Positions 47,113 to 55,115 of a stretch of 64,000 nt of DNA are shown one piece after another (within the stretch, counting starts at the first letter, position 1; every line of letters begins with the position of its first letter). Source of the stretch: Pseudomonas fluorescens (GTDB lineage: Bacteria > Pseudomonadota > Gammaproteobacteria > Pseudomonadales > Pseudomonadaceae). The stretch covers positions 434,001 to 498,000 of the forward strand of contig NZ_CABVIX010000001.1 in the NCBI RefSeq assembly GCF_902498185.1, written 5' to 3'. The position numbers and the translations under genes were made by a program. The notes beneath the pieces were generated by a model. The model had not been told where the DNA came from. It did no database searches and saw only the letters and a program-made list of their open reading frames with translations.

Positions 47113-48060
47113 TCAGCCTTGCATGGAGGCCAATGCACAGCTCGAAATCTGAGCGTCCTGGACGGCTACACCGGTCAGATCAACCAGAGTGATTTGATCG
47201 TCGTTGTCACGGCCACGTACTTTGCCGGCAAGCAGTGCACCCAGTTCAGCCAGTTGGCTTTCGCCGATCAGGCCGGCCTTGAGGGCATGGGAAATCTCAC
47301 CGTATTGGCTGCACTGGTAAATTGAGTCGACGATGATGCGGTCCGCACGTGCAACGAGAGCGGGGTCAAGTTCCTGCTTACCCGCAGCGTCGGCGCCGAC
47401 AGCTGTGATATGCGTACCAGGCTGGATCCATTCGCTCTTCAACAGCGGCTGGCGAGAAGGGGTTGCGCTGACGATCAGGCGCGCTGCGCCAGCGACATCA
47501 GCAGCGTCTTTGGTCGTCTGCACCTGATACCCCAGCCCGGTGGCAAAGGTCTTGTAGGCTGCGAGCTCAGACTCGCTGCGGCCCCATACGATGACCTTGC
47601 GGCAGGTGGTCACTGCACCCAACTGTTCCAACTGTGTCCGCGCCTGCATGCCAGTACCGAGGATACCGATTGCTCCAACGTTTCCAGGCGCCAACAGACG
47701 GGCTGCGATACGCCCAGCCAATGCGGTGCGGATGCATGTCAGCCAGCCTTCATCCTGCATCAGCGCGAGTGGCTGCCCAGTCTTGGCAGACAGCACCATC
47801 ATCAGACCATCGTTGCTTTCCAGACCTTTGGACGGATTGTCGTAGAAGCCGGTCGAAATCTTCACGGTGAAGGTGTCGCTGCCTTCCACGTATGCCGACT
47901 TCACGCAGCAGTCACCATTGGCGGCAGTGAACGCAAATGCCTGGACCGGTGGAACCTGGACCTTGCCGGCGGAGAAGGCAATAAAACCTTCTTCCAGGCG
48001 CTGCACTGCCAGTTCCAGGTTGAGTTGGGAGATGATTTGCTCTTTGCCAAAGACTTTCAT
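47113..48060 (-). CDS. Ornithine cyclodeaminase / mu-crystallin family protein, EutC-like
   Basis: 315 residues. N-terminal substrate domain with LMQDEGWLTCIRTALAGRIAA (Arg and Thr for carboxylate binding) and a Rossmann domain with GILGTGMQARTQLEQL for NAD(P)H. Family members include ornithine cyclodeaminase, imine reductases such as iminosuccinate reductase (BhcD), and ectoine-utilisation EutC. It overlaps the dehydratase gene by four bases, so the two probably act in sequence: dehydration to an imine, then reduction (inference). Confidence 0.85.
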   Translation of the reverse strand: MKVFGKEQIISQLNLELAVQRLEEGFIAFSAGKVQVPPVQAFAFTAANGDCCVKSAYVEGSDTFTVKISTGFYDNPSKGLESNDGLMMVLSAKTGQPLALMQDEGWLTCIRTALAGRIAARLLAPGNVGAIGILGTGMQARTQLEQLGAVTTCRKVIVWGRSESELAAYKTFATGLGYQVQTTKDAADVAGAARLIVSATPSRQPLLKSEWIQPGTHITAVGADAAGKQELDPALVARADRIIVDSIYQCSQYGEISHALKAGLIGESQLAELGALLAGKVRGRDNDDQITLVDLTGVAVQDAQISSCALASMQG

Positions 48061-49034
48061 TGAACGGCCCCAAGGAATTTTTCGAGAAGGATGTTGCGGC
48101 CGCAAATGACCACCGCGACGCGCTTGCCCCGGTATTCCTTGGCCAGTTTTTTCATGCTGGCCACCGCGACGCCGGCAGCGCCTTCGATGATCCAGCGTTC
48201 GCAGGCAGCGACATCGCGCATCGCTGCCTTGATTTCTTCCTCGCTGACCAGCACTGTGCGCGTCAGCAGGCTCTGGCAGAGGGGGAAGGTGATGCTGCCC
48301 GGCTCAATGCCGCCGGCGGTACCATCGGAAATGGTGTCGTCTTCTTCCATTTCGATGATCTCGCCAGCTTCGAGCGACTTCTGCAGGGTTGGGGCATTAG
48401 CCGGCCAGCAACCAATGATGTCGATCGTCGGGTTCAGTGCACGCAAGGCAGCGCCAATACCGGAAATCATGCCGCCACCGCCAACGGCGACGAATAGCGC
48501 ATCCAGGTCTGGTGCCTGTTCGAAAAGCTCGATGCCGATCGTGCCCTGACCTGCGATGATTTCTGGATCGTTGTAAGGGGAAACAAAAGGTTTGCCTTGG
48601 ATCTCCGCCTGCCGAGCGGCCTCCAGTTCCACGCTCAGCGGATCCATGTCGAGGCTCACGACTTCTGCGCCGAGGGCGCGAATGGCATCCAGCTTGTAAG
48701 CGGATGCAGACGTGGTGGTGTAGACCGTGACCGGTACGCCCATCACTTTGCCGGCGAGCGCCAGTCCTTGCCCGTGGTTCCCCGATGAAGCAGTGATCAC
48801 ACCCAGCTTGCGCTGCGCTTCAGGCAGCAGACGGATTTTGTTACTGGCACCGCGGAACTTGAAGGAGCCCGTGTGCTGGAGGTGTTCACATTTAAGGAAA
48901 ACTTCACACTCAGTGATTGCGGACAAGCGTGCGCTATAGGTAAGCGGTGTAACGCTCACTGCCGGGCGCAGTGCGTGATGCGCTTGGGCAATCGACTCGT
49001 ACAGCGAAGACAGGTACTTGGCGTCGACAGTCAT
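48057..49034 (-). CDS. PLP-dependent threonine-dehydratase-like enzyme, EutB-like
   Basis: 325 residues, fold type II. The PLP lysine is in the LQHTGSFKFRGASNK block (family SFKxRGA), and the phosphate loop is VGGGGMISGIGAAL. Similar in length to serine/threonine dehydratase catabolic forms, beta-hydroxyaspartate dehydratase (BhcB) and EutB of hydroxyectoine utilisation. No regulatory ACT domain. Placed 19 bases after the deacylase gene. Confidence 0.87.
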   Translation of the reverse strand: MTVDAKYLSSLYESIAQAHHALRPAVSVTPLTYSARLSAITECEVFLKCEHLQHTGSFKFRGASNKIRLLPEAQRKLGVITASSGNHGQGLALAGKVMGVPVTVYTTTSASAYKLDAIRALGAEVVSLDMDPLSVELEAARQAEIQGKPFVSPYNDPEIIAGQGTIGIELFEQAPDLDALFVAVGGGGMISGIGAALRALNPTIDIIGCWPANAPTLQKSLEAGEIIEMEEDDTISDGTAGGIEPGSITFPLCQSLLTRTVLVSEEEIKAAMRDVAACERWIIEGAAGVAVASMKKLAKEYRGKRVAVVICGRNILLEKFLGAVQ

Positions 49035-49053
49035 TTTTTAACCCTTCGTAAGT

Positions 49054-50172
49054 TCAGAAGTGATTGAGCAATTGGCCGGCTCGTCGATTGGAAAGCGGTT
49101 CGATACCCGCAAGCAGTGCAACGCGTTGGCCAGCTCGCACCAGCTTGAAGAGCGGTTGAACCACGAGAACGCCATCTACATCGCTGTGAATGGGAGTTCT
49201 AGGAGTGCCGATCAAGGCATCGATCGGCACGAGTTCGGCGATCAATTCGCCTTTCGATACGTTATCCCCAGGACGTTTTTTCCATGCCAGCAGACCGTGT
49301 CCAGGAGAGGGCAAATGGCTAGCGCCCTCGAGTGGGTACACATGAGGTGAGCATTTCACCAGGGGTTGGTCGTCGAGACGCAAAAGCCCTTCGCTTGCCA
49401 GGAACATGAGGATTCCCTTCGCATCCTCCCTGGCTAACTCGTCGTTCACATCGGCTTGTCCGCGAAGCTCGATGCTGGCGGCGAAAGGACGCTCTTCCTG
49501 GGGGCTCAAACCCTGGTCGATGAGCCAGTTCCATGGGCGGTTGCACGACTCATCGAAGGGTTGACCACCCGCTGAATGCTCGAGAAAAACCACCTGGATA
49601 TTCATGCACGCAGCGAGCCTCGTCGCCCGCTCTCGCTGGGCGTTATTGGCATACAGGTGCAGAACACCCGCAGTGTCGCAATGCAGATCCAATATGACGT
49701 CATGCTGGAGTGCCTCACTCAGGAGCGCCTTGCGCAGCGCACTGACAGTGTCCGAGGCCGGCACTGCGGCAATCGCGGCCTGTAACTTCTGTTCTGGCAC
49801 GACAGGACCGTTCTCGATGTGCTGAGTTTCTAGCAGCGGAATGAGGTCCGGAAAATTGCGGTTGAAGTTTTCACCGTTAGCCAGGTTGAAGCGCCCGGTC
49901 CAGAACCCAAGCACGTTCTGTGTCATCCCAACGGGATTGGCGAACGGACAGATCACGATCCTGCCCAGGATCCGACCTTGCTGATGAAGGTCCATCAACA
50001 TGTCCTGCAAGTGCCAAAGAGCAAGCAGCCCAGGATGCTCGTCAGCATGCAAGCCAGCTTGAACGTATGCGCTACGAGAGGAACCTTGACCCACGAATTC
50101 ATGTGTGAGCAGGCGGACCCTGTTTCCTGGGCCGAGGGGGGGCAGGTCCGTGAAACGAGTCTGAATCGACAT
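49054..50172 (-). CDS. Succinylglutamate desuccinylase / aspartoacylase family zinc hydrolase
   Basis: 372 residues. Zinc ligands are His and Glu in GLHADEHPGLL and His in DVILDLHCDTAG; the C-terminus is a biotinyl-like barrel (HSDVDGVLVVQPLFKLV) typical of the larger AstE/AspA and DoeB/EutE-like members. These enzymes remove an acyl group from N-acylated amino acids. First gene of the operon; a 17-bp palindrome lies 18 bases before its start. In ectoine pathways DoeB/EutE deacetylates N-acetyl-diaminobutyrate; the same chemistry is inferred here. Confidence 0.83.
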   Translation of the reverse strand: MSIQTRFTDLPPLGPGNRVRLLTHEFVGQGSSRSAYVQAGLHADEHPGLLALWHLQDMLMDLHQQGRILGRIVICPFANPVGMTQNVLGFWTGRFNLANGENFNRNFPDLIPLLETQHIENGPVVPEQKLQAAIAAVPASDTVSALRKALLSEALQHDVILDLHCDTAGVLHLYANNAQRERATRLAACMNIQVVFLEHSAGGQPFDESCNRPWNWLIDQGLSPQEERPFAASIELRGQADVNDELAREDAKGILMFLASEGLLRLDDQPLVKCSPHVYPLEGASHLPSPGHGLLAWKKRPGDNVSKGELIAELVPIDALIGTPRTPIHSDVDGVLVVQPLFKLVRAGQRVALLAGIEPLSNRRAGQLLNHF

Positions 50173-50189
50173 CAGTACAAGGCTCTGTT

Positions 50190-50206
50190 GTGGAATATTA
50201 TTCCAC
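50190..50206 (-). promoter_or_regulatory. Candidate operator of the deacylase operon
   Basis: GTGGAATATTATTCCAC is an inverted repeat of 7-bp arms with a 3-base centre, 18 bases before the deacylase start. The only regulator encoded nearby is the YheO-like protein at 53054. Confidence 0.5.
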
Positions 50207-50427
50207 TCTAGACCTTGAATCTCTGGCAGGCAAGGGTTTTCAGGGCGTTTGGCCGGTTATTCTGGTGACCGAATCTGCTCGGTGAGCTGGTTTCACGCCT
50301 CTATGGCGGGGTTTCTAGCAGACCAGCGATGGAAGATCTTCATGTGGACGAAAAATCTCCATTGGAAACTTTCGTTCGCCCCGCAGTACGATGGGCGCCG
50401 GTCGATAGCACATCTGAAAAAGCTGCG
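50207..50427. other. Intergenic DNA between the operon and the IS66 element
   Basis: About 220 bases with no convincing gene on either strand. It is the original upstream region of the deacylase operon up to the insertion site. The frames there lack family resemblance. Confidence 0.5.
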
Positions 50428-50435
50428 GTGGGGCC
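50428..50435. repeat. Target-site duplication, left
   Basis: GTGGGGCC, identical to 52933-52940 on the other side of the element. Eight bases is the standard IS66-family duplication length. Confidence 0.85.
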
Positions 50436-50454
50436 GTAAGCGTCCGGCAAAGTC
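50436..50454 (+). repeat. IS66 left terminal inverted repeat
   Basis: GTAAGCGTCCGGCAAAGTC; the first seven bases match the complement of the outer right end exactly. Confidence 0.75.
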
Positions 50455-50535
50455 ACCTAGCCGATGCCTGCGATAAGGGCGATGTTCTCCACTTGAAAAT
50501 AGGTGGACACCATCGCCCTTACCGTCAGGATTTCC

Positions 50536-50841
50536 ATGCGCCAAAGAACTTCTTATCCCAAACCGTTTAAAGCCCAAGTCGTCCAGGAATGCCTGCAACC
50601 TGGCGTGTCGATGGCCAGCGTAGCCTTACGCCACGGCATCAACGCCAATCTGGTTCGAAAGTGGATACCTGCTTATCGTGATCGCCTGCCAGCGGCATTG
50701 CCCGCTTTCGTCCCGATCAACCTGGAGCCTCGAACTCAGCCCGACCAACGAGCACCAGTCAGTATCGAGGTGCCTTCGTGTTCGGTGCGGCGAAGCCGCA
50801 CTGCGCTTACCTCTTTGCAAATCGCCGCGCCAACCGAATGA
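50536..50841 (+). pseudogene. IS66 tnpA, C-terminus altered
   Basis: Begins MRQRTSYPKPFKAQVVQE with the helix-turn-helix region of IS66 accessory protein TnpA (VSMASVALRHGINANLVRKW). After about residue 82 (SIEVPS) the frame runs into tnpB sequence in another register, so the TnpA tail and the tnpB start have been deleted. Probably non-functional. Confidence 0.75.
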
Positions 50842-51037
50842 AAGTTCTGGTGCATGACGGTGTGGGCATCTGGCTCGCTGCGCGCGATTGAACCAGGGAA
50901 AATTCCATTGGCCCGGTATTCGGCGTGGAACTGAAGTAGAACTCGACAATGAACAGCTCCAGGCGCTGGTGCTCGGTTTGCCCTGGCAGCGAGTCGGCAC
51001 GAGCGGTGCAATTACATTGCTTAATACCCGCTTTTAG
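50778..51037 (+). pseudogene. IS66 tnpB remnant
   Basis: FGAAKPHCAYLFANRRANR and KVLVHDGVGIWLAAR are typical of TnpB of IS66 elements; a frameshift then leads to RLNQGKFHWPGIRRG and LQALVLGLPWQRVG. About 30 N-terminal residues are missing. Confidence 0.8.
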
Positions 51038-51073
51038 CTGTAGCCGTGGGGTCGATTTGGTAAAATCCACGGC

Positions 51074-52039
51074 ATGACTTCCTCGCCCAATCTCGACCAA
51101 ATGACGCCCGAACCACTGCGCACGCTCACTGCGAAGTTGCTGTCGAAGGTCGACACTATGGGCAGAAAGATCCATCGTGATGAAACGATCATTGAACAGC
51201 TTTTTCACGAGATCGCCCTCCTCAAACGACACACGTTCGCCAGGCGCAGTGAGCAGATCAGCCCAGCGCAAGGCAGCTTGCTCGACGACCTGCTCGATAC
51301 CGACCTTGAGGCCATCGAAGCGGAGCTGGACGCGCTTCGACCAGAGCCTGTTGCACCAGAACCTCGCCAACAACCCAAGCGTGCACCACTGCCGCCGCAA
51401 CGTCCGCGCACGGTGGTCAATCACGAGCTGGAGAACACCCAGTGTTCCTGCGGTTGCCAACTCCAGCGCATCGGCGAAGACATCAGCGAGAAGCTGGACT
51501 ACACGCCAGGGGTGTTCACCGTGGAACAGCATGTGCGCGGCAAGTGGGCCTGCCGTCAGTTCGAAACGCTGATCCAGGCGCCGGTATCGGCCCAGGTGAT
51601 CGACAAGGGCATACCTACGGCAGGCCTGCTGGCTCATGTAATGGTGGCCAAGTTCGCTGATCACTTGCCGCTGTATCGGCAGGAAAAGATCTTTGGCCGC
51701 GCAGGCCTGGCGATCCCGCGTTCGACACTGGCGCAGTGGGTAGGACAAACCGGCGTGCAGCTGCAGCCTTTGGTTGATGCGTTGCGAGAAGCAGTTCTGG
51801 CCCAGAGGGTTGTTCACGCCGACGAAACGTTCGAGCTACACGTGCGCCTCCAACATGCTCTGCTGACCTGGTACTCAGCTAAGAATAAAGTGCTTCCCGG
51901 CAGAGTGCGATTTGGCTTTCCTTGGGAAATGCCAGCCTTGAAAAGCATTGATGGACGGTATGCGGTGGCGGCCCTTGATCAAATGATCGCATCGCTCCCA
52001 CGACCTACTCACGCCTCTTGGCAAGACGGAGCCTTATAG
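51074..52039 (+). pseudogene. IS66 transposase tnpC, internally deleted and truncated
   Basis: 321 codons against about 500 in complete IS66 transposases. The N-terminal helical region, the zinc-finger CSCGCQL and the first catalytic block VVHADET are present. Directly after HADET the sequence jumps to FELHVR, which in intact enzymes lies far downstream, so the second catalytic Asp region is deleted; the C-terminal Glu region is also absent. Cannot encode an active transposase. Confidence 0.82.
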
Positions 52040-52077
52040 AGGTTGGAAGCGGATCGATGTGTAGGCGAAGTAAAGAT

Positions 52078-52096
52078 GTGTTCGCCATCTGCTTAC
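52078..52096 (+). repeat. Internal copy of the IS66 right end
   Basis: gtgttcgccatctgcttac, differing from the outer right end at one of 19 bases. It lies between tnpC and the passenger gene. Confidence 0.75.
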
Positions 52097-52176
52097 TAAA
52101 GGACGTCCTGACGCGCCTGCGAACACAGCTGGCCAACGAAATTTATGATCTAGTACCCCACTTATGGAAAATTTTT

Positions 52177-52611
52177 GTGTTTGAGCTAACAAGCTATATG
52201 GGACTTTTTATGGTGGCGTTTGCTGCCGCCACGCTCCTACCCCTACAATCTGAAGCAGTATTGGTCGGTATGCTTCTTTCGGGGCACTACACAAATGTGC
52301 TGCTCTTGCTGGTCGCCACAGCGGGCAATGTTTTGGGTTCTGTTGTTAACTGGTACTTGGGACGCTACATCGAGCGATTTCGACACCGCCGCTGGTTTCC
52401 CGTCAGCGAACGCAATCTCGACAAAGCTCAGAATACCTATCGACGTTACGGGCGTGGAGTGCTTCTGTTTAGCTGGCTGCCCATTGTAGGTGACCCCATC
52501 ACTATGGTCGCAGGCGTCATGCGTGAGCCGCTCTGGAGTTTTCTGATCATTGTCACGCTCGCCAAAGGTCTGCGCTATTTTGTACTGATTACACTCAGCG
52601 GGGCGCTATAG
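52177..52611 (+). CDS. YqaA/DedA-like membrane protein (passenger gene)
   Basis: 144 residues from GTG 52177 (MFELTSYMGLFMVAFAAATL). Blocks AAATLLPLQSEAVLVGML, LVATAGNVLGSVVNWYLGR and SWLPIVGDPITMVAGVMR are the YqaA subgroup of the SNARE-associated/DedA superfamily, with the membrane re-entrant Pro/Glu residues. Length matches YqaA (about 142). Longer in-frame starts (52018, 52057) would run through the internal IS end and lack family similarity. Its GC content is visibly lower than that of the core genes. A transport or envelope role is likely; nothing links it to transposition. Confidence 0.8.
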   Translation: MFELTSYMGLFMVAFAAATLLPLQSEAVLVGMLLSGHYTNVLLLLVATAGNVLGSVVNWYLGRYIERFRHRRWFPVSERNLDKAQNTYRRYGRGVLLFSWLPIVGDPITMVAGVMREPLWSFLIIVTLAKGLRYFVLITLSGAL

Positions 52612-52913
52612 ACTTGGGAGATCATTGTAGTAGTCAACTACTCCAGGACACCGCGTTAAGCTTCCTCAGCGACCGCAAGCTTTAACCCTTCGTTGAACTG
52701 ATTCAGCCTTTGCCAGTGTACCGCTGCGTAGGAATCGACCGACGTCTTGATGGGCTAGCTATGCAGCAATGTAGCCCATGCATGACTCGTCCCCCGGTGC
52801 TCTGTAATTCGGTGCCGCGGCGGGATTAAGCGCACGAATCAGGTAATCTTGCATCTGTAGCCGGCATGCCAGAGCCCGGCGAGTTGACCAATGAGGTGTG
52901 GAGTTTGGTAGGT
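52612..52913. other. Right-hand part of the IS66 element without a gene
   Basis: No supported gene. An imperfect inverted repeat (TTAAGCTT/AAGCTTTAA, 52653-52685) after the YqaA-like gene may act as a weak terminator. Confidence 0.4.
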
Positions 52914-52932
52914 GTGTTCGCCATCCGCTTAC
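52914..52932 (+). repeat. IS66 right terminal inverted repeat (outer)
   Basis: gtgttcgccatccgcttac, immediately followed by the 8-bp duplication. Confidence 0.8.
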
Positions 52933-52940
52933 GTGGGGCC
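52933..52940. repeat. Target-site duplication, right
   Basis: GTGGGGCC, identical to 50428-50435. Confidence 0.85.
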
Positions 52941-53053
52941 AACCCAGGTATGTGAAGCGCAAGCTTGGAATGACAACCCGCAATCAAGCGTCATGCGCTA
53001 GTACAGGTAGAGCAGGCCGCCTACGCGTAGGCGGTCCCATGGGGCCTCGAGAG

Positions 53054-53659
53054 CTACGCTTTCAGCTCTTTCAGATACTTGTAGACGGTTGCCCGACCCA
53101 TGCTGAGGACGTTGGCCACGTAGTCAGCGCCCGTGCGGCCTTTGAATGCTCCTTCTGCATGCAGCGCCTCGACCAGGGTGCGCTTGTCTTTTATCTTCAG
53201 TGTTCGCAGTGACAGGTTATTCTGCTTGAGCCACGTGTGTAAAAATGTATTGATCCGCTCTTGCCAATCATCTTTGAAGAGCGAGTCTGGTTGCGGGATC
53301 AAGCGGCTGACCTGAAAGAAGGCATCAAGCGCTTCTCGGGCTTGTTCCAGCACTGAGAAATTCAAGTTGATGCAGAGAAGGTATTCAGGAGTTCCGTTCT
53401 GGTCGTACAACACAGTGGTGATCGATCGGATTTTCTGCCCATTCCAGTTGATCTTCTCGTACGGGCCGATGCTGGCGCAGCTTCGGAAGTCCCCTAACTC
53501 CTGGTCCAATGCCGAATCGTCCCCTAGCGTGCGCTTCGAAAAGTTGTTGGCTATGTGAACGACTCTCTGGCTTTTTACCTCATGGACGATGACCTCCGCA
53601 TGAGGGAAGAAAAGTAACGCAATGCTGTCAGATATTGCCTTGTAATTTTCTATATTCAT
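53054..53659 (-). CDS. YheO/DauR-like transcriptional regulator (PAS_6 + HTH)
   Basis: 201 residues. The N-terminal YheO-type PAS domain (ALLFFPHAEVIVHEVKSQ ... LLCINLNFS) is followed by a C-terminal helix-turn-helix (VEALHAEGAFKGRTGADYVA ... MGRATVYKYLKEL) of the DauR type. DauR of P. aeruginosa controls D-arginine catabolism, so this family is linked to amino-acid use. It reads in the same direction as the deacylase operon and probably was its adjacent regulator before the IS66 insertion (inference). Confidence 0.87.
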   Translation of the reverse strand: MNIENYKAISDSIALLFFPHAEVIVHEVKSQRVVHIANNFSKRTLGDDSALDQELGDFRSCASIGPYEKINWNGQKIRSITTVLYDQNGTPEYLLCINLNFSVLEQAREALDAFFQVSRLIPQPDSLFKDDWQERINTFLHTWLKQNNLSLRTLKIKDKRTLVEALHAEGAFKGRTGADYVANVLSMGRATVYKYLKELKA

Positions 53660-53874
53660 CTTCTATCAAAGGCTGAAATGTGGGAGCGCAGATCCCCTGA
53701 CCTGAGCAAGGGAGGAGCTCGAAACCATGCATGGCTATTTTGTCCATGGTGGACTCAAATGAATAAGGGATCAAGGAGCGGAACCCGGCCCAAAGGCGAG
53801 CCGTTCTCTACGGGAATGCAGCCGCCGTAAAAATGTCTTCTCTATGGAGCGCCTTGCGCATCGGCTGTCCCCCT

Positions 53875-54657
53875 TCAGAACGTACTGCTAACCACCCCAG
53901 CCCCCATCACCTTCGCATCAATCACCTTTCCACTCCCCGGATTCCTCACCCGCACCACCGCCCCCAATTGCCCATCTTCCATGGCCACACCTTCGATCGC
54001 CGCCTGAATCTCTCCGTGGCGGGCAGTCACCTTCACCTTGTCGCCGCGCCGCACCAGCCAGGGCGAGACGAGCATGTCGTTGCTGAGCACCTGCTGCGCG
54101 CGGATGCGGCGTTTGGCGCTGAGCCCTGCCACGTCTTCGACTGCCGCGATCACTTCCCGGCGCTGCTTGACCAGGTTGACCTCCTGGCGCTCCAGCATCG
54201 CGGGTGTGATGGTCTGGCCGCGCTCCAGCACCTGGGTGGTGACTACGGCCTGGACATAGACATTGGCCTGGGTGGTGACGACCAGCTTCCAGCCTGGCGC
54301 GTCTGGGCAATGCACGGTCAGGCGCTGGCGGGTGAGGGCTGAGGCCCTGCCGTCTTCGTCGCGCACTTGCAACGCCTGGGCGCACGGCTGGGTAGGGGTG
54401 TCGTCAGGCAGGACCACGCTTTTGAGGGTGAAACGCATGCCTTGCCAACCCTCGCGCTCGGCCTGTTGCGCCAGGCGTTGGCTGAAATGCTGCTGTACGG
54501 CCTGGTCAATTTGCGCAGGCAACGTATCGGCGGCCCTGACCGCCGTGGGCGTCAGCCAGAGCGCTAGCGCGAGGGCGGAACCCGTGCTTCCGAGTCGTGA
54601 AACCGTTCTCGCCAAAAGCGGAAGCAAAGGCGTGCAGCGCTGTGCGTTGATGCTCAT
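53875..54657 (-). CDS. flgA: Flagellar P-ring chaperone FlgA
   Basis: 260 residues with a long N-terminal signal region (ALALALWLTPTAVRA). The C-terminal half is an SAF domain (VVTTQVLERGQTITPAMLERQ ... VRRGDKVKVTARHGEIQAAIEGVA). It assists P-ring assembly in the periplasm. It is divergent from flgB, as in enteric bacteria; the flgM and flgN genes usually downstream of flgA in that layout are absent here. Confidence 0.93.
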   Translation of the reverse strand: MSINAQRCTPLLPLLARTVSRLGSTGSALALALWLTPTAVRAADTLPAQIDQAVQQHFSQRLAQQAEREGWQGMRFTLKSVVLPDDTPTQPCAQALQVRDEDGRASALTRQRLTVHCPDAPGWKLVVTTQANVYVQAVVTTQVLERGQTITPAMLERQEVNLVKQRREVIAAVEDVAGLSAKRRIRAQQVLSNDMLVSPWLVRRGDKVKVTARHGEIQAAIEGVAMEDGQLGAVVRVRNPGSGKVIDAKVMGAGVVSSTF

Positions 54658-54753
54658 AAAACCCTTGTAAATCAGCTAGTTGAATTTTTTTGCAGGTAGG
54701 CACAGTTCGTGCAATCGCAGCCCTCAGCTGAACTAGATCAAGGGTGCCGGGCA

Positions 54754-55110
54754 ATGAGTATACGGATTGAAGACGCGATGGGTGTGCATATGCGTGCCCT
54801 CGGGTTGCATATGCAGCGCAGCGAAATTCTTGCAGCAAATCTGGCGAACGAAGACACGCCGGGCTTCCAGGCACGTGACCTGGATTTTGCCAGTGAAATG
54901 AGGCGCCAGGGTGAGGCGCCGCGCTTCGGCGAGCGCAGTCATGCACAACTGATGTACCGGGTGCCGTCACAGCCCTCCCAGGACGGCAACACGGTTGAGC
55001 TGAGCGTCGAGCAAGCCGCGTTCTCCAAAAGCACCTCTGATTTCCAGACCAGCCTGACCTTTCTCAACATGAAATTCCGGGGCCTCAAGCAGGCCATAGA
55101 AGGACGCTGA
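54754..55110 (+). CDS. flgB: Flagellar basal-body rod protein FlgB
   Basis: 118 residues. The N-terminal rod motif RSEILAANLANEDTPGFQARD is diagnostic. ATG 54754 gives the usual MSIRIEDAMGVH start; the upstream GTG does not. First gene of flgB-L. Confidence 0.95.
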   Translation: MSIRIEDAMGVHMRALGLHMQRSEILAANLANEDTPGFQARDLDFASEMRRQGEAPRFGERSHAQLMYRVPSQPSQDGNTVELSVEQAAFSKSTSDFQTSLTFLNMKFRGLKQAIEGR

Positions 55111-55115
55111 CGCTC

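Larger units (their letters stand above)
50436..52932 (+). mobile_element. IS66-family element with a passenger membrane gene
   Basis: 2,497 bases between perfect 8-bp duplications. It begins GTAAGCGTCCGGC and ends with the complement of GTAAGCGGATGGCG; ends match at 13 of 19 positions, starting with GTAAGCG. Inside are tnpA, a broken tnpB, a shortened tnpC, an internal copy of the right end (52078-52096, 18 of 19 identical to the outer one) and a YqaA-like gene between the two right ends. It separates the YheO-like regulator gene from the deacylase operon. Confidence 0.85.

Noticed and set aside
52018..52176. Longer N-terminus for the YqaA-like protein
   Set aside because: It would be translated from tnpC-derived sequence and across the internal IS end; family length and similarity begin near 52177.
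45421..53874. An integrative element with attL/attR at tRNA-Pro
   Set aside because: No integrase gene and no second copy of the tRNA 3' end was found in the window.
54697..54714. GG-N10-GC (GGCAC-N5-GTGC) before flgB as a sigma-54 promoter
   Set aside because: The core dinucleotides fit, but neighbouring bases are weak and an enteric-like flagellar cluster would not be expected to use sigma-54 here; chance match cannot be excluded.
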